Made by a program: the position numbers and the translations under genes. Under the pieces are notes generated by a model that saw only the letters and a program-made list of their open reading frames with translations, made no database searches and had not been told where the DNA came from. From a virus, in the IMG/VR virus record IMGVR_UViG_3300025127_005641, positions 1-55,986 of that record: 55,986 nucleotides of DNA; one strand, given 5' to 3'. Positions within the stretch are counted from its first letter, which is position 1; every line of letters begins with the position of its first letter. This document shows positions 39,391 to 45,520 of this stretch, one piece after another.

Positions 39391-40092
39391 CTATCTCTTA
39401 GTTCTTCCGATTGAAATGGTTTTTAAAACACTCGCATCCTTACTGATGGGTGGTTTTGTTTTAATTTTATGAGTATGCTCTGCAACAACACCTGGTGGAT
39501 TAACTAATACTACGTCTGCACATACCTTATAGTATGGTGATTTTTTATGGAACATGATACCAGCTTTCATTAATTCACCACAGTTCTTCAAACGAGCTAT
39601 CTCAAAATCTAATCTTTTATTTGCGACTGCCTGATTCATTAAATTAATATTTGCTGCTGCTGCCTGTTTACATTGCTCTTGTAACTTCTTATCTAATGGT
39701 TTAGACCATGTAGCAGAGACACCAAGTGACACTGTACTACTGTCTTTCTGACCTGTTCTTGTTGGTTTATAAAACAAAATTTCCCCTGGATTGTCTGGTA
39801 CATCATCATCATTTGCGTCAACATTATTGTACACGGGATCCATCCAATAATCCTCATACGGCCGCTTTATGGCGATATTTCCTGTGGCGAAGGGGGTAAC
39901 GTTCATGGTAGGACCTTGGCATTGTATCCCATTACCATATGTGTTAGTTATATACGGTCCTTGTAATACTTGTATAGCTTGATTCGTTACTGAGCCTGAA
40001 GAGTTGGCTACTGGGTTTGCTGTTGCTGATACACCACCTATGTCACTCGCAAACGTAGGTGTTACTGATCCAAGTAAACAGATTGAAATCAG
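39391..40092 (-). CDS. Secreted protein with a non-canonical (CTG) start
   Basis: Starting at a CTG at 40092-40090 in a four-base CTGA overlap with the upstream gene's stop, the sequence reads (M)ISICLLGSVTPTFASDIGG: a short signal peptide with cleavage after TFA. No ATG, GTG or TTG is in frame near there; the only long frame starts at 40260 in shadow of the neighbour and would lack a leading signal. The mature part, about 220 residues, has a GPYITNTYGNG segment, an acidic stretch (DANDDDVPDNPG), an Ala/Gln/Lys-rich helical part and an end with KVCADVVLVNPP. No family recognised. Confidence 0.65.
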   Translation of the reverse strand: MISICLLGSVTPTFASDIGGVSATANPVANSSGSVTNQAIQVLQGPYITNTYGNGIQCQGPTMNVTPFATGNIAIKRPYEDYWMDPVYNNVDANDDDVPDNPGEILFYKPTRTGQKDSSTVSLGVSATWSKPLDKKLQEQCKQAAAANINLMNQAVANKRLDFEIARLKNCGELMKAGIMFHKKSPYYKVCADVVLVNPPGVVAEHTHKIKTKPPISKDASVLKTISIGRTKR

Positions 40093-40523
40093 TTTGAGAA
40101 AGTGCTGGTTGTATTTGTTACGCTTTGGATAGTGGTCGTGCGATTTATTATTGTGTGATTTTTCAGGCCTGGCCCAGAATAGCTTTCCGTGAATTGAAAG
40201 GGATCTCCTGGTGTTACCATTGTGAAGTTTGGCTTTTGTGTGTGATCTAAACCAGTCCATGTCGAAGTCACTCCATTCAGTGTATTACTATTTTGGTTAG
40301 TGTTAGGTGCCGAAATAGTGCTTCCATCGTGTTGTATGTTTGTGCCCGTTATTACATACTGATAGCCCGTATCGTATTGCATCGAATTTATCGTCTCCGT
40401 CACGGTGGAAGTCGTTTCCGTGTTTGAAGTCATTGAGCCCTGTGTAAAATTTGGGACCACGGGCACTGCATACGCAGATGGTATGATACTAAAAAGAAGT
40501 AGTAGTATACTATATCTTTTCAT
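40089..40523 (-). CDS. Secreted Thr/Ser/Asn-rich protein, 144 aa
   Basis: Signal peptide MKRYSILLLLFSIIPSAYAV with cleavage near AYA. The mature part is strand-rich and unusually high in Thr, Ser and Asn (SNTETTSTVTETINS, NTNQNSNTLNG, RTTTIQSVTNTTSTFSN). Second of three minus-strand secreted genes. Possibly an outer-surface or virion-fibre component. No family recognised. Confidence 0.65.
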   Translation of the reverse strand: MKRYSILLLLFSIIPSAYAVPVVPNFTQGSMTSNTETTSTVTETINSMQYDTGYQYVITGTNIQHDGSTISAPNTNQNSNTLNGVTSTWTGLDHTQKPNFTMVTPGDPFQFTESYSGPGLKNHTIINRTTTIQSVTNTTSTFSN

Positions 40524-40535
40524 GATATCACAAAT

Positions 40536-41036
40536 CTAATTTATTGTCAACTCGTTTACAAATTGCCCAACAGCCACAGTACCAGCTCCACCACTTGTTA
40601 CCGTCATCGCTCCAGCAGTTGTGATAGTACCAGCTAGAGTACCTGCTGTACCAGCTGATGTTGAAACTTGATCTGATAGAGCACTTACAGCACCAGTAGT
40701 TGGAGCACTTGTTACTAATGCATCACCAGCAACGAATGACTGACTTAAGCTGAAACTTGCACCTGGAACATCTTGTGTAAATGTAGTTGCCGTAGGATCA
40801 CCTACACCTGAAGAAAATGTCATTGCACCGATACCATTGGTTACAGCACTGTCACCAGAACCATATGTGCTATCGAGACCATTTCCACTTACCGCATAGG
40901 TGTTACCAACTCTCTCAACTTGAGTGGCTGCAGCATTCACGGTTAACTGAACACTTGAACTTAGTTTATGTGTAATATCCGCAAATGCAGGAGAACTAAA
41001 ACCCGCAAACAATAATAAGGTAAATAGTTTCTTCAT
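40536..41036 (-). CDS. Secreted Gly/Thr/Ala-rich protein, 166 aa
   Basis: Signal peptide MKKLFTLLLFAGFSSPAFAD, cleavage after AFA. The mature part is low-complexity beta-type (STSAGTAGTLAGTITTAGAM, VTSGGAGTVAVG), like adhesins or fibre proteins. It is the first gene of the minus-strand module, behind a CTAAATA late-like promoter. No family recognised. Confidence 0.65.
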   Translation of the reverse strand: MKKLFTLLLFAGFSSPAFADITHKLSSSVQLTVNAAATQVERVGNTYAVSGNGLDSTYGSGDSAVTNGIGAMTFSSGVGDPTATTFTQDVPGASFSLSQSFVAGDALVTSAPTTGAVSALSDQVSTSAGTAGTLAGTITTAGAMTVTSGGAGTVAVGQFVNELTIN

Positions 41037-41064
41037 GTGTAAAAATACTTATTACTTACTGCTC

Positions 41065-41071
41065 TATTTAG
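41065..41071 (-). promoter_or_regulatory. Late-promoter-like CTAAATA on the minus strand
   Basis: The minus-strand sequence CTAAATA lies 28 bases before the ATG at 41036 of the first secreted gene. With the plus-strand late site at 41090 it forms a divergent pair. Confidence 0.5.
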
Positions 41072-41089
41072 GATAAAAAAAACTGTATA

Positions 41090-41097
41090 TATAAATC
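41090..41097 (+). promoter_or_regulatory. Late promoter, TATAAATC (one mismatch)
   Basis: TATAAATC differs in one base from the TATAAATA late octamer, with TATA just before it. It lies 27 bases before the ATG at 41125. Confidence 0.55.
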
Positions 41098-41124
41098 AGT
41101 ACAAATATTAATTAATTACTTATT

Positions 41125-41364
41125 ATGTCTGAGCAACAACAACATCTTGCAAGTTTGCTAGAACAAAGGCAAACTCTTGTTAATGAAATAAATGAATTGA
41201 ATAATAAGGCAGCAGCAAAAAAAGAATTAGTTCTTCGTGCATTGGGTGCAATAGAATACTTACAGCAAATTGGTGTAACTCTTCCAAAAGAAGGAGAAGA
41301 AGCACCATTACCAGAACCACAAATACCAGTGGAACCAGAAGTGGTAAAACAATCAGCAGAATAA
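41125..41364 (+). CDS. Coiled-coil protein, 79 aa
   Basis: MSEQQQHLASLLEQRQTLVN starts a coiled coil (about 1-50) with heptads through AAKKELVLRALGAIEYL, then a Pro/Glu-rich tail. Probably a small oligomeric structural protein; it faces the minus-strand secreted module. Function unknown. Confidence 0.65.
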   Translation: MSEQQQHLASLLEQRQTLVNEINELNNKAAAKKELVLRALGAIEYLQQIGVTLPKEGEEAPLPEPQIPVEPEVVKQSAE

Positions 41365-41370
41365 TAAATA

Positions 41371-41390
41371 TGCCAGTTAGCAAACTGGCA
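41371..41390 (+). other. Perfect 8-bp hairpin
   Basis: TGCCAGTT (41371-41378), loop AGCA, and AACTGGCA (41383-41390). It follows the coiled-coil gene and precedes the talC promoter. There is no T-run, so it is a weak or factor-aided terminator, or an RNA-processing signal. Confidence 0.6.
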
Positions 41391-41398
41391 CATAAGGG

Positions 41399-41427
41399 TT
41401 GACAATAATCTAAAATTGTAATATATT
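41399..41427 (+). promoter_or_regulatory. Sigma70-type promoter for talC leader
   Basis: TTGACA (41399-41404), a 17-base spacer, then TATATT (41422-41427). The -35 is perfect and the -10 has one mismatch. Transcription would start near 41434, at the first hairpin of the structured leader. Confidence 0.75.
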
Positions 41428-41433
41428 ATATTT

Positions 41434-41623
41434 GTTGGACGCAACATGGGAGTGACTGAATAAACTTACTGGCAACCGCTAGTTAAGGTGATGAGACACA
41501 GGTGGTGCTGCTGCAGCGATGCAGAACCGATTCAACCAATCGGGTCTCAGGCAATAACGTTTTTACTTCTGTAGTAATGCCCGTTATTTGTTGGTACACA
41601 GGAACCCAACCTCCCTCTTTTTT
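41434..41623 (+). ncRNA. Structured RNA upstream of talC, unknown family
   Basis: A non-coding stretch of about 190 bases that folds well by eye. Hairpins: GTTG/CAAC (41434-41445); CTTACTGGC with GCTAGTTAAG, loop AACC (41465-41487); a three-way junction closed by TGAGAC (41492-41497) and GTCTCA (41544-41549) containing GCTG/CAGC and CCGATT/AATCGG (41527-41543); AATAACG/CGTTATT (41553-41588) enclosing TTACT/AGTAA; and GTTGG/CCAAC (41590-41610). GGGAG (41448-41452) can pair with CTCCC (41611-41615), sealing the domain, and a six-T run follows at 41618-41623. It is either a terminating small RNA or a cis-regulatory leader of talC. Confidence 0.65.
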
Positions 41624-41643
41624 GACTATATAAGAGAAATAAT

Positions 41644-42327
41644 ATGAACAATTCATCAAAGACTATGAAAATTTTTCTTGATACCGCAGATACTCAAGCA
41701 ATTAAAGAAGGATATGATACTGGATTGGTAGATGGAATTACTACCAATCCTTCTTTAATTATGAAGAGTGGTAGAAATCCCGAAGATGTATACCAAGAGT
41801 TAATTGACTTGGGTATACCCGATATAAGTATGGAGGTGGTGGGTAATGCTCCCTCTATGGCTTTAGAAGGAGCAAGACTTGTTAAAAAATTTGGTAAAGA
41901 TCAAACTACAATTAAAGTTCCTTGTACACCAGATGGTTTATGGGTATGTAAACAGTTATCAAAAGACTTGATAAAAGTAAATGTAACTCTTATATTTTCA
42001 CCAGCACAGGCAATACTTGCTGCAAAAGCAGGTGCAACATATGTTTCACCATTTGTAGGTAGAGTTGATGATAATTCATATGGTGGTCTATGTCTTATAA
42101 AAGATATTGCGAATGTATATGCAAAACAAAATTGGAAACAGACTGAAATATTAGCAGCTTCTATCAGAAATGTAAGAGATGTAGGTAGAGCATTTGAGTA
42201 TGGTGCTAACATATGTACTATACCAACAGGAGTATTTGATAAGATGTATAAGCATGTATTAACTGATGCTGGATTGGCACAGTTTGATAGGGATTGGGCA
42301 GAGGTACAGATCGGATTGACTGATTAA
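41644..42327 (+). CDS. talC: Transaldolase TalC
   Basis: A small transaldolase of the TalC/fructose-6-phosphate aldolase type, moving three-carbon units in the pentose phosphate pathway. MKIFLDTADTQAIKEGYDTGLVDGITTNPSL is the standard N-terminus, and TIKVPCTPDGL carries the Schiff-base lysine (about residue 90 by the longer start). GANICTIPTGVFDKMYKH follows near the end. The longer start (MNNSSKT, ATG at 41644) has AAGAGA upstream; the ATG at 41665 would match other cyanophage TalC. TalC is a known cyanophage auxiliary gene, thought to push carbon to nucleotide precursors. Confidence 0.93.
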   Translation: MNNSSKTMKIFLDTADTQAIKEGYDTGLVDGITTNPSLIMKSGRNPEDVYQELIDLGIPDISMEVVGNAPSMALEGARLVKKFGKDQTTIKVPCTPDGLWVCKQLSKDLIKVNVTLIFSPAQAILAAKAGATYVSPFVGRVDDNSYGGLCLIKDIANVYAKQNWKQTEILAASIRNVRDVGRAFEYGANICTIPTGVFDKMYKHVLTDAGLAQFDRDWAEVQIGLTD

Positions 42328-42557
42328 TGTCTAAAATAGATACTCAAGGAATGTCATATGGAGATGGCATTAGTGGCAGAAGTATCGAAGAACAACGTGC
42401 TGCCATACCACCTTTACAGGTAAACAAAAGAAACATTATATCAGATGCACTTAAGATTGAATTGAAAGATCTTATTAATGAAGTTTTAGATGAGAGGGAT
42501 CATGAAAAGAAACTTCAAGGCCCTTATGATTTTCCAGAAAATAATTCATATGAATAG
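42327..42557 (+). CDS. Small hypothetical protein, 76 aa
   Basis: MSKIDTQGMSYGDGISGRSI begins a polar region, followed by an acidic helix (ALKIELKDLINEVLDERDHEK) and a short tail. One-base overlap with talC, so it is co-translated with it. No match to CP12, the Calvin-cycle inhibitor sometimes found with talC in phages. Function unknown. Confidence 0.6.
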   Translation: MSKIDTQGMSYGDGISGRSIEEQRAAIPPLQVNKRNIISDALKIELKDLINEVLDERDHEKKLQGPYDFPENNSYE

Positions 42558-42573
42558 TTTGATTTCGTAACAC

Positions 42574-42607
42574 TTGACACATTCTTAACCTTGTGTTAAA
42601 CTAAATA
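42574..42607 (+). promoter_or_regulatory. Overlapping sigma70 and late-like promoters
   Basis: TTGACA (42574-42579), a 17-base spacer and TAAACT (42597-42602) form a sigma70-type promoter. CTAAATA (42601-42607) overlaps the -10. Either could start the RNA described next. Confidence 0.6.
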
Positions 42608-42608
42608 C

Positions 42609-42694
42609 CATTACATAGAACAAAGGCCCGAAAGATCGTCCCCTGCGTAGAATGTAAAATTCTAGTCGAAAGAATTTCCATCCGCAGGTTTTTT
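42609..42694 (+). ncRNA. Short terminator-capped RNA before the porin gene
   Basis: A non-coding leader. Outer stem CCTGCG (42642-42647) and CGCAGG (42683-42688), inner hairpin TAGAAT/ATTCTA with loop GTAAA (42648-42664), then six T residues (42689-42694). This is a rho-independent terminator 28 bases before the porin ATG. The RNA is therefore either a small RNA of about 85 bases or an attenuated leader (riboswitch-like). Confidence 0.6.
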
Positions 42695-42722
42695 AATGCC
42701 TTGCGAGATACTATAAACAAAA

Positions 42723-43079
42723 ATGATTAAATCAACAATCGCTGCAGTAGCAGCATCTCCATTCCTATTCGCTGGTGCAGCCTTTGCTGGTCCATACGTT
42801 AATTTGGAAGCAAGTGGTTCATATCCTGATGGTGCATACACATCTGGTGGACTTGAAGCAGTAGTTGGATACGAAGGAGCAACAGAATCAGGTATCGGTT
42901 GGTACGTGTCTGGTGGCCCAACAGTAACTCATACAGAAACTGCTGATGAGTTCGGTGATGTAGAATTCATTGGATACGTCGGTGGATCTTATGATAAGTT
43001 CTACGGAGAAATCTCTGGTGTAACTGCAGAAGACGATGTTGACTGGTCTGCTAAAGCAGGTGTTAAGTTCACATTCTAA
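42723..43079 (+). CDS. Secreted porin-like beta-barrel protein, 118 aa
   Basis: Signal peptide MIKSTIAAVAASPFLFAGAA ending AFA before GPYVNLE. The mature 95 residues alternate hydrophobic and polar positions (GGLEAVVGYEGATESGIGWYV, GDVEFIGYVGGSYDKFYGEIS) and end in KAGVKFTF; the final Phe is the outer-membrane assembly signature. This is a small beta-barrel of porin or OmpA type. Phage-encoded porin-like proteins occur in T4-like cyanophages. It could alter host outer-membrane permeability or receptor access. It is a single-gene unit between two terminators. Confidence 0.75.
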   Translation: MIKSTIAAVAASPFLFAGAAFAGPYVNLEASGSYPDGAYTSGGLEAVVGYEGATESGIGWYVSGGPTVTHTETADEFGDVEFIGYVGGSYDKFYGEISGVTAEDDVDWSAKAGVKFTF

Positions 43080-43098
43080 GGTTCAGTAACAACTTTAC

Positions 43099-43128
43099 AA
43101 AGACCTCTACATAGTAGGGGTCTTTTTT
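43099..43128 (+). terminator. Rho-independent terminator
   Basis: AAAGACCTCTAC (43099-43110) pairs with GTAGGGGTCTTT (43114-43125), one T-G pair, loop ATA, then T to 43128. A 12-bp stem ending the porin-like gene. Confidence 0.9.
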
Positions 43129-43133
43129 ATATA

Positions 43134-43277
43134 ATGAATTTACTCAAACATCCGTTGTTTCAGATCAATATGATATTGGTTTGTTCTCTTGTGTTTATAG
43201 AGTTAATGCATATCAACTATCACAGAACAACACCACCTTGTCCTGCACAGCAAATAGAGATGGAGGATGATTGGTGA
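43134..43277 (+). CDS. Small membrane protein, 47 aa
   Basis: MNLLKHPLFQINMILVCSLV begins a transmembrane helix, followed by HINYHRTTPPCPAQQ and an acidic end. Its stop overlaps the next frame as GTGA. Function unknown. Confidence 0.45.
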   Translation: MNLLKHPLFQINMILVCSLVFIELMHINYHRTTPPCPAQQIEMEDDW

Positions 43278-43345
43278 TAGTAGTTTACTCTATACTATTT
43301 GTTTTAATTATACTTCTTGCCAATTATCTTTATCCAGATTGGTAA
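43274..43345 (+). CDS. Possible 23-residue membrane peptide with GTG start
   Basis: GTG in a four-base GTGA overlap, with GGAGG six bases upstream (43262-43267). The frame reads MIVVYSILFVLIILLANYLY then PDW, one transmembrane helix. The good ribosome site and coupled start support it despite the length. Confidence 0.45.
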   Translation: MIVVYSILFVLIILLANYLYPDW

Positions 43346-43378
43346 ATGATATATATAAGTTAAGGTTTGGAAACATTT

Positions 43379-43528
43379 ATGGAAATTAAGTCTAAAGATA
43401 TATTAAAATATTTGTTTCCAATTATCATAATTGTTCAATTATCTGTAGTTATGGTATTGATGTCAAAGAAAACAGTAACTGAATGTAGAGCTGTTACTCC
43501 TCGTTCTTTAGTTTGTGCTCAAATTTAA
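43379..43528 (+). CDS. Small membrane protein, 49 aa
   Basis: MEIKSKDILKYLFPIIIIVQ gives a basic start and one transmembrane helix, then a polar tail with two cysteines (ECRAVTPRSLVC) that would face the periplasm or lumen. Function unknown. Confidence 0.5.
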   Translation: MEIKSKDILKYLFPIIIIVQLSVVMVLMSKKTVTECRAVTPRSLVCAQI

Positions 43529-43532
43529 TAAA

Positions 43533-44123
43533 ATGAATAAGTGGATTGGAATTAGTTTAGGAACTCTTATAGGTGTATCACATATATCTATGATAGGTCT
43601 CTTATCAACTAGACAACAAAATAAATTACCAGATTTAAAATTACCTGTAGGTGATTACACCACTTATCAGGCAGAAGTGACTAAGGATGGATATAAGATA
43701 GCTTACAAAGCAAACGATCCCAAGACTGCTTTTGTCACTAAAGATATTAAAGAGAAGGGTGGTTTCTTAGGTCTTGCAAATGAGACAACTCAAATTACTG
43801 AAGAATACTTTATGGATGGTTCAACCAACCAAGGTGGTGCAGTTTCAAATCATAGATCTTGGTTAGATGGTAAACCTGGTTTGACTGACGAACAGGCAAA
43901 GGAGATAACTGCAGCAAAATCAGAAGCTTGTATTAAAGCAATCGGGTCAGCAGAAGGAACGGGTAGACTTGTAGGTACTAGCGTTGGTGCAGCAGCAGCA
44001 CCTACTCTTAGCACTATACCATTCGTAGGATGGGTAGCAGCAGGATGGGTAGCAATGTTTGGTGGTAACCAAGGTGCAGAGATCGGTGGAAATATGGCAG
44101 AGGACATGTCTAAAGATTGTTAA
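43533..44123 (+). CDS. Membrane-anchored protein with Gly-zipper-like C-terminus, 196 aa
   Basis: MNKWIGISLGTLIGVSHISM forms an N-terminal anchor; the middle is soluble with many Lys/Asp; the end (VGTSVGAAAAPTLSTIPFVG then WVAAGWVAMFGGNQGAEIGG) is a Gly/Ala-rich hydrophobic hairpin. The start is the ATG at 43533 rather than the GTG six codons upstream. The Gly-zipper pattern resembles proteins that insert in membranes. Function unknown. Confidence 0.65.
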   Translation: MNKWIGISLGTLIGVSHISMIGLLSTRQQNKLPDLKLPVGDYTTYQAEVTKDGYKIAYKANDPKTAFVTKDIKEKGGFLGLANETTQITEEYFMDGSTNQGGAVSNHRSWLDGKPGLTDEQAKEITAAKSEACIKAIGSAEGTGRLVGTSVGAAAAPTLSTIPFVGWVAAGWVAMFGGNQGAEIGGNMAEDMSKDC

Positions 44124-44126
44124 AAA

Positions 44127-44411
44127 GTGAATGAAGTAAAAGTAAGAATGTTAAAAATGGAACCAATTAGAGTAAGATGCAAATCCTGTGGTAAGGAGAT
44201 AAAGGCTGCTGCAGGAAAGTCAGTATGTTGTGGTTGTGTAAATATGACAACCATTAAAGGACATGTAATATCAGCTGTTGATTTAGGTCAAGTTACTATG
44301 TTGAATACTTATACTACTAAGAAAGATGAAGGTCTTTCGACAGAGCAAATTGAATGGCAAAAAGAGCGTAGCAAACGTAAAATACGCAAGTTAGACTTTG
44401 AAGTCCGCTAA
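44127..44411 (+). CDS. Zinc-ribbon protein, 94 aa
   Basis: VRCKSCGKEIKAAAGKSVCCGCVN carries the C-x2-C and C-C-x-C pairs (C18, C21 and C34-C37 region), a zinc-ribbon pattern. The start is GTG at 44127 (NEVKVRMLK); ATG codons at 44148 and 44157 are alternatives that keep the zinc site. The basic, helical C-terminus (EWQKERSKRKIRKL) could bind nucleic acid. Similar small zinc proteins occur in T4-like cyanophages. Confidence 0.7.
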   Translation: MNEVKVRMLKMEPIRVRCKSCGKEIKAAAGKSVCCGCVNMTTIKGHVISAVDLGQVTMLNTYTTKKDEGLSTEQIEWQKERSKRKIRKLDFEVR

Positions 44412-44489
44412 ATAATTACACTTAGACCAGAACTCACTACTCTTTTCATTTTGTGGGGAGGTCATAAGGGAAGCATTTAAAAAACCAAA

Positions 44490-44651
44490 ATGACTGACAG
44501 ATCTATAGAGTCTGAGTTAAAAAAAGTTCAAAAGAAATTAGATAATATTGAAAAAAAACAAGAGATGATGAGAAAGTTATATGATTTGGAAAGAAAACAA
44601 CAAGAAAAGATGGGCAAACGACCATTAAACTATGTTCATGAGATGACTTGA
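44490..44651 (+). CDS. Small coiled-coil protein, 53 aa
   Basis: MTDRSIESELKKVQKKLDNI and the following EKKQEMMRKLYDLERKQQEK give an almost pure charged helix, then GKRPLNYVHEMT. The preceding 78 bases hold CTAAATA (44408-44414) and TGGGGAGG but nothing else clear. Likely an oligomeric helix. Function unknown. Confidence 0.5.
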   Translation: MTDRSIESELKKVQKKLDNIEKKQEMMRKLYDLERKQQEKMGKRPLNYVHEMT

Positions 44652-44675
44652 CACTCTTGTTATAATAGATATAGA
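44648..44675 (+). promoter_or_regulatory. Sigma70-type promoter (TTGACA, TATAGA)
   Basis: TTGACA (44648-44653), a 16-base spacer, TATAGA (44670-44675). A TATAAT at 44661-44666 is nearer and may be the true -10 without a -35. It lies about 40-50 bases before the ATG at 44716. Confidence 0.55.
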
Positions 44676-44715
44676 AATAATCATACTTTGATTATGATAG
44701 CAGGGAGTATAACCT

Positions 44716-45093
44716 ATGGTAGAACTAATAAAAGAATTTCCCCTTAGTGACATAGGAGGTCAAATGATGGAAGAAAAGATACGTAAAGTAGCTTACACAA
44801 AACAAGAAGTAAACATCATGATTGACCGTGCTGTGAAAGTAGCAGTAGATGAAGCAAGAAGAATAGATGCTGAGTCAATGGCAAAGCATAATAGAGACGC
44901 AACCGTTATCTCTATGATTCTTGGGTTCACTGCTCTTGCATTGTTTGTAGATGGTTTACTTCGTTTACTTGGTATCATTCCACCATTCATGCAGATTGAT
45001 ATAGATGTTCTTGATAAAATTGTTGAAAGAGTAGAGAATGATGTTATAGATAAAGTAAGGCAAGTACCAATTAGAAGATTAATTAATCGATAG
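44716..45093 (+). CDS. Membrane protein with coiled-coil, 125 aa
   Basis: MVELIKEFPLSDIGGQMMEE leads to a charged helix, one transmembrane region (ATVISMILGFTALALFVDGLLRLL) and an acidic C-terminal helix (DVLDKIVERVENDVIDKVR). CAGGGAG lies 10 bases before the ATG. An internal ATG pair at residue 17 is an alternative start. Function unknown. Confidence 0.6.
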   Translation: MVELIKEFPLSDIGGQMMEEKIRKVAYTKQEVNIMIDRAVKVAVDEARRIDAESMAKHNRDATVISMILGFTALALFVDGLLRLLGIIPPFMQIDIDVLDKIVERVENDVIDKVRQVPIRRLINR

Positions 45094-45096
45094 TAA

Positions 45097-45465
45097 ATGA
45101 ACCCTGTATCTGAAATTATTTTTGCAACATGTTGGGTTATTTTATTAGTATATGCTGTAAGATATTCTCTCATGATGCTTAGGGTATGGAATAATGATGA
45201 AATGCCTGGTGGATATACTATAGAAAAAAGAAAAATAACTAAATTACCTCACCCAGAAATGACTGATGTTAAACCTGGTGATGAATTGATGGTGGTTAAA
45301 TTTGATGAACCCGAAAAAGAGATGGATCCTAGATTTAAACTAGATTCACCAGAACTTCATAATCTTGGAGATCCATTACATAGATCATTACAAGATAGAA
45401 TTGATGAATTGAATGATGACGAAGACGACGATGATGAAGAGGGAGGATTGATTATTCGTTCTTAG
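45097..45465 (+). CDS. Membrane-anchored acidic protein, 122 aa
   Basis: MNPVSEIIFATCWVILLVYA forms an N-terminal anchor; the remainder is soluble with an extremely acidic end (NDDEDDDDEEGG). It follows the previous gene by three bases. Function unknown. Confidence 0.6.
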   Translation: MNPVSEIIFATCWVILLVYAVRYSLMMLRVWNNDEMPGGYTIEKRKITKLPHPEMTDVKPGDELMVVKFDEPEKEMDPRFKLDSPELHNLGDPLHRSLQDRIDELNDDEDDDDEEGGLIIRS

Positions 45466-45468
45466 TGC

Positions 45469-45497
45469 TTGACTAGATAACAAATATCTACTATAAT
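45469..45497 (+). promoter_or_regulatory. Sigma70-type promoter (TTGACT-17-TATAAT)
   Basis: TTGACT (45469-45474), exactly 17 bases, TATAAT (45492-45497). It lies 24 bases before the ATG at 45521. Confidence 0.75.
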
Positions 45498-45520
45498 GTA
45501 AGGGTAAACCAATTAAAGTA

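Noticed and set aside
40093-40260. Upstream extension of the minus-strand secreted gene to an ATG at 40260
   Set aside because: This part overlaps the neighbouring secreted gene in another frame, is basic and low in structure, and would bury the signal peptide inside the protein.
41492-41549. Possible tRNA-like or hammerhead ribozyme element (TTCAACC loop; GTGATGAG string)
   Set aside because: The arms do not give a proper cloverleaf with a 7-bp acceptor and anticodon, and the GAAA partner strand of a hammerhead core is missing.
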